From Cloeon dipterum (lineage: Eukaryota > Arthropoda > Insecta > Ephemeroptera > Baetidae), in the NCBI RefSeq assembly GCF_949628265.1, contig NC_088789.1, forward strand, positions 1,550,001-1,614,000: a stretch of 64,000 nucleotides of DNA, given 5' to 3'. Below, in pieces: positions 10,209 to 22,444 of this stretch (the first letter of the stretch is position 1; the number at the start of each line of letters is the position of its first letter). The position numbers and the translations under genes are program-made. Under the pieces are notes generated by a model that was not told the DNA's origin, did no database searches, and saw only the letters and a program-made list of their open reading frames with translations.

Positions 10209-11164
10209 GAAAAGAATGACATCGCAAAGTCCTTTGTAGATTACACACAGAGAAGGTTCTAATGTAGACGCACACTTCGCAGTTCTAAGGCTTCCTTTTC
10301 AGCACGGCAAAAGCTATGTCTTATTTGCATAAAACTTTGCTGTTTGCGTCTTACGAACTTTCAAGCGCCACGAAGATAATGCGAGAAGCGAGGCTGTTGC
10401 CTTTTTCGGAAGTTTATTTTCCATTGTAAAAAAATACAAACTCCCCGGAGAGTATTGCCACGTTATTCCGAGAAGCATAAAAGAGCAAAAAGCCGGAGTG
10501 TATTTAACCCAGTCCGGCTCTTCAATTAATTAGACAGCTGGCGTCGATTACATGTGGTCATCGTGGCTAGAATTGTAGAATTTGCAAATCGCACACGCAA
10601 CGCGATTGGTTTATTTGGCCTGGATGCGGCCGATCGATGGACGGGTCGTGTACATCATCGGACGCTAAAGATGATAAATCTCCTCCATCGGCGCAGTATC
10701 TTTCATCATCGGGCGCTGTCCATTTTCGCATTAAAGAAATTGCTCATATCCATTATCTGCTGACGAAAAAGATTGCTCAAAATAGATAAACAACCTACCG
10801 TGCGGCCGAACCTCTTAAAATCGCCGCAATTACCTCATCACTCAGCTTTTTTCACCGCGTGCAGATGTATCGATCGGCGAAAAAAGAGCGCACGTGAACC
10901 GATGATAAGGAAGATGCGCCATGTCTCATGTTTTTTGCGCAATTGTCTCAGAGAGGTGCGGGTTCGTTGCTGATTAGATTGCTGCTGCGGTGAATCAGAC
11001 GTCGTCGCCGTGATAGCTGGCGCTGATTGGAGACTTGTCATCGGAAAGTTATGCATATCTCGTCAAGAATTACAGGAAAATAAAATTCTTTGCCTAGGGA
11101 ATTATATGGCAGTTTAAAAATGTGGCTTCCTGGAAAATATTTCCTCTCTTGCTAGAAAATTAAT
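10209..11164. other. Non-coding stretch, nothing supported
   Basis: Unique-looking sequence with a moderately GC-rich part (10540-11050). I see no coding exon, RNA gene or repeat structure I can defend. Confidence 0.4.
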
Positions 11165-11468
11165 TTAAAGACCGTCTTTGACGAATTTTCTGGGCACACC
11201 AATCGATTCTTGAGGGTCTCGAATTAGGTAAAGTTGATATTTTTTCCGACCAAAAAGTCCAGTGAACTTTTTCCCGCCAAAACAATATGAACTGCGAGAA
11301 GTGCGCATGCGTCAGAGCTGGCTGGATCTGACAAAGAAGTCGTTTATACAGGGTGTCTCTGTGGCGGGAAAAAATTTCGCACGTCGCGCTCGACTCTTTG
11401 GTCGGAAAAATATCCTCTTTACCTAATTTGATCGGTGTGCTCAGAAATTTCGTCAAAGGCGGTCTTTA
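11165..11468. mobile_element. Foldback element, family B, copy 2
   Basis: The terminal inverted repeats are TTTAAAGACCGTCTTTGAC... on the left and ...GTCAAAGGCGGTCTTTAAA on the right. The internal GTGCGCATGCGTCAGAGCTG is shared with copies at 3.2, 17.3, 35.7 and 39.3 kb. A family C repeat follows almost immediately (from 11482). Confidence 0.8.
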
Positions 11469-11481
11469 AATAGAGATCGAT

Positions 11482-11870
11482 GCTAAAAAAATCCTGGAAA
11501 ATGGTTGTTGCCAATGCACGAACTCATCCCTTAGGATTCAGTTGAAGCCAAAATCGACTTTAATAGCACCGTCAATTTTTTTTTAGAAATGACCATTACT
11601 TTTAAAATTGTGAGGACTGTCTCCTTACTTGAAATCTTATCTTAATTTCTATACAAAAAAAAATCCCTAATAGGTTTCATACGCTGTTGAACAGATCTCG
11701 ACGAGAGAAATCGAGATCTGCCAAGAAAATGTGGTCAAGAGCTGGAAATTTAGGGAAAAATTGGAATAAATTGAAGCAAATGTTATTTTTTACTAATAAC
11801 AAATTGTAGAAAAAAATTGTTTATTGCATCCAACAATTAAAATAATTTTCAATTGTCATCCTGTAAAGCG
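11482..11870 (+). repeat. Family C interspersed repeat, copy 2 (+)
   Basis: Carries AATCCTGGAAAATGGTTGTT, the ACTCATCCCTTAGGATTCAG block and the AGATCTCGACGAGAGAAATC hairpin; ends near CATCCTGTAAAG. Confidence 0.8.
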
Positions 11871-14800
11871 AAATATATGTGTTATGCAACCTGTTATTCA
11901 AGAATGCATTGCGTGTTTCCTAATTTGGCCCATTTAAACGACATTGAAATATCACGGCGATTAAATTCTTGTTGCCCGCATTGCCTGGATTGGCCGGTTT
12001 TTTCGAGTTTTCCTACCTGCTGCTGACGTCGCGCACTCGTCAGTCGACTAGTCAAGACGCAATGACAATCGCTGTTGTTTAGCCAGGAATTATTTAGCAA
12101 AGTGCGGCGGCGGACGTCAGCTCTCGCTCTCTATTGTCGTTTTAGGCTAAAAACCCGCATGGCATTTTCCGCTCGATTGCTCCCGGTGCGTTTCTTTGGT
12201 GCACGCACGCTTTTGTCATAATTTGCTTTTATCCCTGTCCTCTCGCCAAAGTGATGCGGGGCAATTCTCGTTCCCGCGTGCGGCGTGCTCGCTCATTCGC
12301 GAAATAGCCGCCATTTTTCCACGGGAAATCTGGCACTTATTAATGGCGGCGGCGATAAATCGGCGGTAGAAGTGGTGCAATTCGTCTCTTTCAAGCGTGC
12401 ACATTTGAATAACGAGCCTCTGAAAATGGGCTCTCGCGCGGTCGGTGCCGTCATCGCGCACAATAAAATTAAAGCGGCGCAGCGCTCAAAGACAAATTTC
12501 TTGCGTGTCCTGCTGACGAAATAAACCGGTGACTGAAGCATTTTCTCGCCGTCGCCGCCGCCGCCGACCCATTTCGCTCTCGACGACCTGTTCTCCTGCT
12601 TTTGCTCGCCCGCGCGCGCGTCCATTTGTTGCTTTTGCGGAGAGCGAACAGGGCCGAAGGGCCTACACACACCGCGCACTTTACACGATTTGCCTGAAAC
12701 TGCGACAGAGTGTGTTGCTGGATTTTTATTGTGCAGCCAGTACTTTTATCATGAGCGTTTTTTTCCTTTACACCCGGCTCTTTTAACGGCCGGGATTTTT
12801 ATACAAACACCTCCAGCAATTATGTGAAATGAAGTGTGATTTACACAAATATTTTCACGCGCTGAAACTTAATTTTTACGTGTCGTTTCATCATTACAAA
12901 AAACAAAAATGATGAGTATCTCCTGCACCAAGAATTTTATAGTAAAAAATTAAAAGTACGAAAGTACCAGCCCGTTGGCTCGCATAGTTAATTAAGGCAC
13001 TCTCAGGAGTGTCAACGCAATGTGAGGAATTTGAGCAGTTCGGAGATCTAATACTGGCTACCCAATGTCAGAAATGGCAAAAAGTGGTTAGTTTAGTGAC
13101 TCGAAATGCTCAAATTGCTCAGCGGGCTGGGAGGCGACTCGCTACTTGCTGCTTTGCACCTTTCCAGCATGCGTGATTTGGCTTCACGGGACAAATGTCT
13201 AGCGTTTCAATGCAGTCCTCGGTGCGGAGGCAAGTGGCCCTTGAGTGGGCTGGGTCCCTGTGCGGCCTGGTGCGCCCATTCAATCCGTTCGCGGTAATAT
13301 TGGCACCCGGGTTTCAGCATTCGTGCTAGTGTAGTAAGCGCCCTTCCCGGTCCTCCGGTCCTCGGACAGGGATAAAAAGAGCAAAAAAGAAAAAAGAAAA
13401 AAAAAGTATCTAGATATTACACGCTATTTGATTGAAAAATATTATGGTTTCGAGGACATTTGGAAAAGTTGTTGTGGAGAATAACGAAAAAAACAAAATT
13501 TGATGAGGAATTTTTGTTATGGTTTTTTTTCAGGAAGCCAAAAAAAGTAGAATTATTCCGGATTTCTTGTTTAAAACAGAAATAAAGCCATCCTAAATCA
13601 CAATTATTAGTCTAACAAAGCTGTAAATATATTCAGGAGAAATCTTCAAATTGTTCAACAACAAACTTAATTTACGGGTTTCAGTTAAATTTGGTAATTA
13701 GTTTTAACCTCAATTTCAAATCACATTGACGAACCAAAGAATTTAAATTAAATTGAATACGCATGTCGATCAAGGAAACAATAAAGGGCTGGGAATCTCC
13801 CGGGGAGTTTCCCAAACTTGTAGTGCAGTTGTTTTTTTATTGCGGTTTTTACCAATTACGCGCGGGTTTTTGCTTTTTAATATAAAGAAATTGAAACAGA
13901 CCAGTTTTACCATTAAACTAACGTTAAACGGTATCTGAAAATCTGGGGTTCCAGCGTTTAGCATTTTTAACTGGTTTTTTCGTAAATAAAAAATCTAAAG
14001 CAATTTTTTTTTTTAGAAAATCTTAAGCAAAATTTTTTAGAAAGGCAAAATTTGTTTGCAAAAAAAAGGAAGAAACTAGCCGCAAAAAGACCTGGAGGAA
14101 CCGACTTATTCCCATGCCCAAGCCCTGCGGTTAAACATACTATTTTAAGTCAACAATAAAATAAAATCGATAATATCTCTAAATAATTATCACTCCCTTG
14201 TCAGTTTATCTCAATTAGTATAGTATGAGTATCTTTTTTAATTGAGATACTATTTTAAATTGATTTTTTTGTTTTGCTTCTACAGTTGTTACTGATTAAC
14301 ATATCAACATATGGTTTGAACTATCAAAAACCTTTCCGCCATATGCGTCTGACGTTTATCTTGTTAGAACACATGACCGATGTGGTTTTATTGATAAAAA
14401 TGCAGTGTCGATAAGCAAATTTTTCCTTCTGTTGCAGTAATTACCACTGTTTCTACTTGAATTCATTTATCGCAGTTATATTAATTACATCAGACGCGTC
14501 TCGACGGATTCGAAGCCCCCGAGGCGCCACGCAAGAGCAGAATATTTTGCTGGAAAGCAAACGTGCCAAAAGCCACTGCAATCGCACCCCAGAGCATCAT
14601 TCGATCAAACCCAATTTCAGGTTTCCTGTTGCCAGAGAGCAGGCGAAACCCAGCGGTCCAATGTTGAAAGGGCGTGAATTCCACTTGATTTTGGTCAATT
14701 TGCCATGATTTGGCGAGCCACCGACCTGCAGGCGCTGAATTTTTCAGGGCGTGGGCAGCGAAACTCGGGGTTTGTGCGGAATATATGTTTTATTCAGCGC

Positions 14801-15856
14801 GCAAGAGGAGCAGCCAGCCATATAACCAGTAAATTGTCTGGGTCAGGGAAGCAGCCCCGCTATATGCGAAACTAACTAACTACACACACGAGGCGCCCGG
14901 CCCGCCCTCTCGGCTCGGCTCGAAAAATTGACCATTTCGCTAAATTGCGCCGAGATTCTGGTCTCAGATCTTCGGTATTAGGTTTTAATTCAATTAGGCG
15001 AACGACTCCTATACGCCCCCGCGATATTGCTCTCGTTATCTCTAACACTTTCACAAAAGGGAAGCTCATTTCATTCTCGCCCTTGAAATAACTTGGTATT
15101 GTGTTTATTGTGACGATCATTGCAAATCAAGTTAAGGTGTCAACATGTATATCAGTTGCGAAACCAAATCTTTACATGTGTACAGCGGTAAACAACAATG
15201 AAAGCCAAGAAGTGGTATTTATTTTGCACTTGAGCTACTTTAACTGCGAGTAATGTCATTTGTTTGTTAATCAAATCACACCCGTCGCTTCCATATTTGG
15301 TCAATCAAAATTAAAAATAGTTTCAAACGAGTGGGAATCAAGCCCTCATAATTAAAAACTAATTTTCACCAAAAGCCGATAATTTGGTCTGAAAATATTG
15401 ACGTTAATACAATTTTCAAGTTGAAATTACAAGGAAACCTCGCGGTCCGACCGCCCTTAACATTTATATTTTGCTTGCTTTAGAGTGAATGACAGGATAT
15501 TGTGTGGAAAATTTTAAAAATCCACTCTTTGTTCAATCACATTGATTTTTTGTTTGTAGATTCTTCTTGACGAGACGAATCGATTAGTGGTCCATTTTAT
15601 ACTTTCTGAAAAACCACTGAATTTTTGCATCAAGGTCACAACAGGGTTTCATTGTTCTTCTTGGGACATTTTTTCTCAAGTAGAAATGTCCTACTTTACC
15701 TATTTTCGACTACTGGTTTTAGCCCTAATAATTCATAAGCTATTATAGAATGGAATATGAGTTACGTTAATTAGGGTTTGTTGAAATTGTCCCGAAGACA
15801 TTAATTTTACATCAGCACGCATCAAACACATCTTGAAAACTCATTATTACTCGTTA
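11871..15856. other. Gene desert with a GC-rich island and a possible retroelement remnant
   Basis: 12000-12700 is GC/CpG-rich and could be regulatory; the overlapping ORFs on both strands there are compositional. 13090-13410 ends in GGGATAAAAAGAGC followed by an A-rich tail, which suggests a retroposed element, but no protein motif is visible. 13410-15850 is AT-rich apart from a GC-rich patch at 14480-14960. No supported gene. Confidence 0.4.
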
Positions 15857-16270
15857 AAGTTGATCGATGAAGGGCGACAGTTTAAAATTATTTGAATTTT
15901 TGGATGCAGTTGCAGTTGATCGATGAACAATTTGTTCTTCGGTTTGCAATAATAAAAAATGACCTTTTGTTTCAGTTAAAATTAAATTTCCAAAATTTCC
16001 AGCACTTGACCACATTTACTTGACAGATTTTCGATTCCTCTCGTCGAGATCTTTCCAACAGCGTGTGAAACCTTTTAGGGAGACTCTTTGTTTTGAAATA
16101 AAAGAGAATTTCTAGTAAGGAGACAGTCCTCACCATTTGAAAAGCATGAAAACTTTGCAGCCACTTTTCTACCAAATTTACAATGCTACTTGTTACAGTT
16201 GTTTCAAATTTGGATTCAACTAAATCCTAAGGGAAGAGTTTATGCATTGGCAAGAAGCATTTTCCTCAAG
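15857..16270 (-). repeat. Family C interspersed repeat, copy 3 (-)
   Basis: Reverse-orientation copy: GGGCGACAGTTTAAAATTAT at the left, CCTCTCGTCGAGATC in the middle and TTTATGCATTGGCAAGAAGC at the right. Confidence 0.8.
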
Positions 16271-17277
16271 ATTTGAACTGCTTGTTTTATGCTGCTGAGC
16301 GATTTTATATTTATAGACCTGAATTTTTGTTTTTGAAAATATTTTTCAATGGTTAAACGATGCGTATCTGTCTGCAGGGTCGCTTGTACCATAACACATA
16401 AAATATAGCATATTTTATTCACAGTCTCATAAAGAACCAATTCTCGGTAGGAAAAAAACTCCTTAAAAGCTCAAATAATCGCCGCGAGGGAGTGCCAAGC
16501 GAGTCAACGGCCTACTTAATAAGATAAGATTATTCCTAAACAAGTATAGGCTCACTTTTTATAAGCCGCCCCGGCCGAATTTGAGGAGGAAAGTTTCAGG
16601 AACGTAAGCGTACACCGTCAAGATGTTGACAGAGAACGCGCGCGCGGAGGCTCTGGGAAATTTGGGCGTGCGAGCAAACAAAGCCTGCTGGAGAACAATG
16701 CCGCAGCTGCATTACCTGCCGCCCCTGGCGATAATTAGTTTGGCCTGGTCTCAAACCGTGTACTCAGCAGCCTCCGCGCGCACTTGAATTAGAGGATTTA
16801 CCGTGATTCTGCCCGCTTCCTTGGGGGGCGCCGCCACCGACGACGCATTAGCGGCCAATTGTTTACCTTCATTTGACCGAAACTTGAATTGGCGGCGGCC
16901 TCCCGTGGCCTATTTGTTCGAGAGGGAGAGTGGTGCGCAACTGAGCGGAGAATGACTGGATAAGACGTGTTGAGAGGCTAAACAAATAAACACAAAGCCG
17001 GATTGTTTTATTTTTTACATTTACACTGCTAAAATGAAAAGATATTGATATGAAAGGCTCATATTGCACCCCCGCGGGACCTGGGCTTAGAGCAAATTCA
17101 CGAAAGAAAGGGAACTGCGCATGCGTCGTGACGAATTTTACGACAAAATTTCGCGTCGACCAATCAGAAACGTGGAGACTAGCCTCCACTGAGCCAATCA
17201 GAAGCGAGCTTTCAAAGTTATGCCTTCGTATTACGCTCTTTGTTTGTAATTTATTGTGAATTTTGTGAATTTTTAAA
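16271..17277. other. Non-coding stretch with a CCAAT-rich patch
   Basis: 16570-16930 is GC-rich. 17100-17215 holds a GCGCATGCGTC motif and two CCAATCAGAA boxes. The 176-residue minus-strand ORF across 16869-17399 runs through repeat B and lacks recognisable domains, so I do not call it a gene. Confidence 0.4.
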
Positions 17278-17443
17278 TATGCGAGAACTGCGCATGCGTC
17301 AGAGCTGGTTTTGGCGGTAAAAAGTTGTACTTGTGCTACGCACGTCGCGCTGGACATTTTGGTCGGAAAAATATCCACTTTGCCTAATTCGAGCCTCAAG
17401 AATCGATTGGTGGGCTCAGAAACTTCGTCAAAGACGGTCTTTA
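17278..17443. mobile_element. Family B element, copy 3 (single arm)
   Basis: Only the right half is present: GCGAGAACTGCGCATGCGTC, a gap, AAATATCCACTTTGCCTAAT, AAGAATCGATTGG and CAAAGACGGTCTTTAA. Confidence 0.7.
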
Positions 17444-18699
17444 ATGTTGAGTCATATTTTTTATAGTTGAAAGTCCTAATTAACTAATGAAGTGCTGTTG
17501 GGAGCGTCACTTGTTTACATAAAAGCCATGCAGTTTCTCTTTTTGTCGCGTTTCTAAATATAGAAATCTTCGCGCACTTCTTGACTAACATAAGGCTGAT
17601 CAAATTTCAAATATATATGCTGCACTTGAACGTGGCACAAGTAGGTTTACGCTCGGCAGCTGCACAAAGGCGGCCGCGGCGCCTGCAAAAGAGCAATCAG
17701 AGTAATTGAACACTCTGCGCGCCTAACACGACGACCACGATGTTTGAGCAAATGCGCGTGCTGTCAAAAAAGTAAATAGACACCGGCCGGCCACTTTTCA
17801 TCTCTCAATTCGAGCTGCTGCTGTTTTATTTTTTGTGCGACCGTCCACCGCAATAAATATCTCTTCTTGCACTATGGTGGCAGCAGGGGAAAATCCACTC
17901 GCACTCGCACGCAAGGCAGCAGGGCAAAAAGCGAATAAATGTGTGATTCAGGAGTCGTATTTTCCGCTGGCGTGCGTATAATACACATAAATATATGCGT
18001 AAGTCTGGCACGTCGCGCGCACCAGCGGCCGCCGACCGAAGTATAGATTTTTTGTTGCCTGCCGCGATGACGGCGTTTAAATAATAAAAAAATCCACGCT
18101 CTCAAAGTGGCCATAAGGAGAAATAAAGAAACCGGCCGGCTGACTAACCAGTCGCCGCGGTGAAAGTTAAACAATGTGTAATCCCTTAAAGTGTGTGTGT
18201 CTGTCGGCCGGGAGCGGTTTGTTTGGCACGGAATCGCGTTTGGCACATGTCAAAAACAAAAAGCAAAAAAATTAGTCGGGCCGCGGTTTTCGGTTTCGGT
18301 TTGAGGTGTTTGGGCGTTCGGGTGGCGCGAGGCGCATCAGCGAGGCAATGATGCGCCTTGCCTGACCTTAGATTTCTTCAACACTGCCACCCCCTCTCAA
18401 ATTCTCCAGTATTTTCGCGGCCTCCGCAATGCAGATATAGTGGCACCAATCAGAGGCCGCGTCTCTGCGGAGCACCAGCGGCTCCGACCAATCCGACCGC
18501 GCTTAACAATGCCGAGGCCGTGTATTATATTATTTGAACTGCAAAACTACGCGGCGCCAAGTAGATCGAGGCTCGAGTCCAGAATTTCGAGATTTCGGGC
18601 CTTTCGAGAGCGTTTTGGGTTCGAATTCGAGGTAATATTTCGAGTTTTGCGGCGATTGATCGCGGTGCGGTGCGCCGGGCGGGGTGCGCGGTGAGCACC

Positions 18700-18830
18700 G
18701 GCGGAGGAATCGCTGGTTGATAGTACACCAAGAGGGAACTACTGTGTAGCTCTTTGAAAATGTTTCAGTAGAAATTGTGCAGAGCTTGTGACAAGTCGCT
18801 CCGGCTTAGAATATCTTAAATTATACAATG
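18700..18830 (+). promoter_or_regulatory. Candidate calmodulin first exon (5' UTR plus ATG), weak
   Basis: Calmodulin genes usually have an intron immediately after the ATG, so exon 1 should end ATG|gt. The best such site upstream of 27506 is ACAATG|GTAAGA (ATG 18828-18830), just downstream of a GC-rich block with CCAAT boxes. It would imply an 8.7-kb intron. A second candidate is ACAATG|GTGGGT at 25089-25091 in another GC-rich block. The sequence alone does not decide between them, and exon 1 could lie elsewhere. Confidence 0.25.
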
Positions 18831-19405
18831 GTAAGAGCAACCATCCGTTTTGCCATCTAATTTTTCCTAACACTAGAGTTATCATTCTTTCGTATTCGGT
18901 GTTTAGTTTTGACTTTCTGATATTGTGACTTACTAAAAAAATTGCCTCCTCTCGGGACACCTAAATATGTAATCCTTGATACACACAGAGATTCTATTTT
19001 CGATGCCTGTTGATTATAAATAACAGGAGAATGCCTGAATACTCACTCGACATGGAGCCAAATTCGAGCCCCGGCGTATATATCCGGCGCCGCGGCACGC
19101 GCCTTTTAATTCACAACCGGCGAATTTCTCGCGCGGTGCTCGCGGCGCCCTTTCTCCCCCACAACACCCCTGTTTCGCAATTGATCCGACCTGCTGCCCG
19201 TGCCCCGGCAGCTCGGCCCCGAAAAACAACCCCCGCGGCCGTTGTCACGTCGAGAACTTGTCCCACACCCAAATAAGTGCATATAAATATCTCCGAGTGC
19301 GTATGTATGACTCATTGTTTTATTCAACTCGGTCGCCTTAATGGTAATTAACGAGCAATTAAGGTGTTTCGGTTATGAGCTAATAATTGTGTCATACCCA
19401 GCGCG

Positions 19406-19433
19406 CACACACACATGTGTGTGTGTGTGTGTG
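19406..19433. repeat. CA/TG microsatellite
   Basis: ACACACACA followed by TGTGTGTG repeats, forming a small palindromic dinucleotide tract. Confidence 0.9.
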
Positions 19434-21111
19434 CGTTGTCGGCTCGCTCGGTTTCGCGATATCTAGGGCATCATTGTATAAAACAACTTGTCAGAGAGTT
19501 AAACACCACGCTGAATCACGAGAAGGACAGTTTTGGTTGGTTTTTTTTGGTTTGTTGGTTTGTCCCCGCCCATTTTTCGCAGGAACATGATAATAATGCA
19601 CACGTTTTTGCTCCTTTACTCTCTCACTGTCAAAAATGAAGAGTACATTGACAGTAAGTACAACATACGTATATGGACGATCTGCATATATATTTCAACT
19701 ATTTCTATCTCTCTATATATTCAGTTTGCGATCCTCTTTATCCTCGTATATTATCGTAATGCCTGCATTTTTGTGAAACTATCTATAAACTGTCGTGCAC
19801 GCAACAATTATTAAGGTTATTTTATTATTTGCTCCATCTTGACGCCACGCGAGAGTGCATTTTTTTGGATATATATTCTCTCTTTTTGTGCTGTGTCTCC
19901 CGTGCAAAGTTGGCAGTCTCCAGTTCTCCACCCTGAATCTAAATAGGTGTACGAACCAACTGCAGATTAGCGGCTTATCTGCTGAAAAAAAGACGTTTAG
20001 AAATATTGGCACGAACGCTGTCTTTATCTCATTTAGTGCGTCGCTATACAAAACACAAAATATACACTCACCGGTAATTTTGCAGATCAGTCGGATACTT
20101 TTCGCATGACACACACTTCCACACACACATATATACAGTCTTATTTCAATAATAATAATTACAATCACACTACTAGACGACACACAAACACATTTTATTA
20201 ACATAATAATTGCATTGTGCTCTGCTGAATCATGGTGATGGTTTAGTTGTTCTGTGCATGGATTTTGTGCTGTAGGTGGATGAAAAATCGACAACAACAA
20301 AAAAAATGGGAATTATTGTACAGAGTCCATTCATTGCGTGCGAAATTTGGTGCGCGAGCAGCAGCGCCAGGCCACTGGTAGAGCTTGCGGAGCGGAGCAC
20401 GTGGATTGGAACTCCCCCTCGCAGCGAGAATGGGTCAAACCAGTGGCACGCTCTAGAAACAAACCCCCGCTCGGGCTCGCTCGATTTTCGGCCCTGCAAT
20501 TCCGCCTGCCCGCCGTTTTGCGCGTTTTGCGCCTCGGTGGTGCCGCGGGTGCGCGCCCGCGGCGGCGGCCCCCAAAGCCCAATTCGTTCGGTTCGCGGGG
20601 CTCTCTCGTGTCGGAATTATTATCATTCCGCATTCGGTGTCGGTCCGTGTGTCGGGCGGTATCGATTTTGAGCTGCCGAGCAGCGAGCCAGCGAGCTCGG
20701 CGGCGTTCTCGTTGCCAGCCTCAAACACTGGCTGGCTCACCTGCTGCTGCTGCTGCCGCCGCCGCCGCCGCCTGCAAATCCCTCGGCGCGGCACTTGCAT
20801 ATGTATGCCCTTTTAATCGTATCCATCCACCAGCCTCGGCCGCGTTGGGACCCAATCCCAGTTTTTCATTTCTGGCCTCGTGTCAGATTTCTGCCATCAT
20901 GACTCGTAACGAGAATATGTTTGTTTCCGGTGGATGTTTTCCCTCAATTTCCGATGAAAACAAATTTCCCTCGACCGGTTTGATAATGTGAAAGTAAGTT
21001 ATTACTCACTTAGACGCGCCTAATTGCTATCTTTGGAGGTAAATGAAAAACAACACGGATAATTCAATTAGTAAAATTTGTTTTCAAGGACTTAATCTAT
21101 TTTTAAATACA

Positions 21112-21300
21112 GTTGAATAAAGGGCGACAATTGAAAATTATATGTTAGATGCAATTAATTTTTTTCTACAATTTAACAGTAAAAATTCAAATGTTTTCCA
21201 TTCCTCGTCAAAATCTGTCCAACCTTTCAAGAAAACTCTTTGTTTTGAAATAAAATCAGATTTCAAGAAACGAAAGAGCCACTTTTCTCAAACGGTGCTA
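21112..21300 (-). repeat. Family C interspersed repeat, copy 4 (-, partial)
   Basis: Starts with GGGCGACAATTGAAAATTAT and carries CTCTTTGTTTTGAAATAAAA. The distal half is missing or diverged. Confidence 0.65.
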
Positions 21301-22079
21301 GCTTCTTGTCGCACTCCTAGCGAAAAAAACGCGGAGCAATTTCCTGGCGCACGAAAGGCCCCGGCCCTCCGTCGAGGGACTCTGAGGATCGCGTGCTGTG
21401 GCGGCGTTCCCGTACCATTGATTAAAGGAAGGCCCCGGCGCAAACCTCATAAATTTTGCAACAAAACATTCATGCGCCCGGCCAGAGAGAGAAATTCACT
21501 CTGCTGCTCCGCGCGGACAATAACAAAGGGCCGGCTGGTGAAAATTTTAGCGGTGGCTCTCCTCCGAGGCCGCTCTCGGCGTAATTGGGGTCGATAATCC
21601 GCGCGCGTCTTTTGCATATTAATCCGAGCAAAGATTAAACTGCCCCGCCGTCGGGTGCGGAAAGTCGGACGGTGGCGTGCGCTGCGCCTGCTGCATTTCG
21701 TGCTTGCGTGCGGCAAATGTGCCAAATGCAGATGAGCCCACTGCGGACGGACGCGGGCTGCGGCGGCGTAATTGAAGGGAATCGAGGTCGCCCGCCCGCC
21801 GAAGGTGCGGACTCGGCACCGGCGTGGGCGCGATCCAGCGGGCGGGCGGGCGGACGGTCTCACCGAATTTCTCCAGAACAATGCGGTGCTATTATCCGAG
21901 CTTCAATTTTGTGAAACAAAAAATTCAGTTTTACTCACAATCAGTCGTGTGTATTTTTATCAGATACTTCCTGCTGATTGTGAATAAGTTGAAAGTGTTA
22001 AAACCCATTGAAAGGTCAAATATTAACAATAAGACTAAAATTTATTGGTATTCACCAGTTGTATAAACCCTTAGTGTTC
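21301..22079. other. GC-rich non-coding block
   Basis: 21330-21890 is CpG-rich with overlapping arginine-rich ORFs on both strands, a compositional effect. No gene is supported; it may be regulatory DNA. Confidence 0.4.
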
Positions 22080-22444
22080 AAAGCCGCCAACAGATGGCGC
22101 CAGCGTATGCTTTCGTCATAAATTTATTTTTAAGGCACTTCCGCTGCAATTTCAGACTCAATCCTGCCACTGTGCGTTCTTTTGACAAGCTGAAAACCAA
22201 AATCGGTCCAGCCATTCGCCGTAAAAACGACGGAAAATATTTTTTATTTAAAAAAAAATAGTGCTTTTCACGATTCTACGGCGATTGGCTGAACCAATTT
22301 TGGTTATCAGCACGTCAAAAGAAAAAAAAAATTAAGTGAAGAATGCACAGTGGCAGGATTTAGTCAGATTTCGCAGCGGAAAAGTCTTAAAATTAAATTT
22401 ATTGCGAAAGTAAAAGGTGGCGCCATCTGTTTTGGTGGCTTCGA
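22080..22444. mobile_element. Palindromic MITE, family A, copy 1
   Basis: The two arms are imperfect reverse complements around an A/T core near 22245. The left end has CCAACAGATGGCGC (22087-22100) and the right end has GCGCCATCTGTTTT (22421-22434). Both arms hold AAAACCAAAATCGGT-type and CAGACTCAATCCTGCCACTG-type blocks. There is no coding capacity. Related copies: 24053-24438, about 28116-28262 (half) and 56229-56388 (half). Confidence 0.8.

Larger units (their letters stand above)
17444..21111. other. Gene desert with GC-rich islands; candidate upstream region of calmodulin
   Basis: GC/CpG-rich blocks at 17640-18720, 19060-19260 and 20340-20830 look like regulatory or 5'-UTR DNA. A GT/CA microsatellite lies at 19406-19433. 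CCAAT boxes occur at about 18447 and 18488. The open frames across 20338-20991 (217 codons on +) are arginine/alanine-rich readings of GC-rich DNA with antisense ORFs of similar length, so I do not call a gene. Confidence 0.4.

Noticed and set aside
12285-12786. Overlapping ORFs up to 128 codons
   Set aside because: GC-rich DNA open in several frames on both strands, with no splice context or motif.
13090-13410. Possible retroelement with A-rich tail
   Set aside because: No protein motif, target duplication or second full copy visible; mentioned only in the stretch description.
16869-17399. 176-codon minus-strand ORF
   Set aside because: It runs through a family B repeat arm and CCAAT-rich DNA; no family resemblance.
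18618-18628. GGTTCGAATTC resembling a tRNA T-loop
   Set aside because: There is no matching acceptor stem, anticodon arm or D-loop around it. I found no tRNA or rRNA gene in the window.
20338-20991. 217-codon plus-strand ORF
   Set aside because: It is Arg/Ala/Pro-rich in a CpG island, has long antisense ORFs over the same bases, and shows no domain or splice support.
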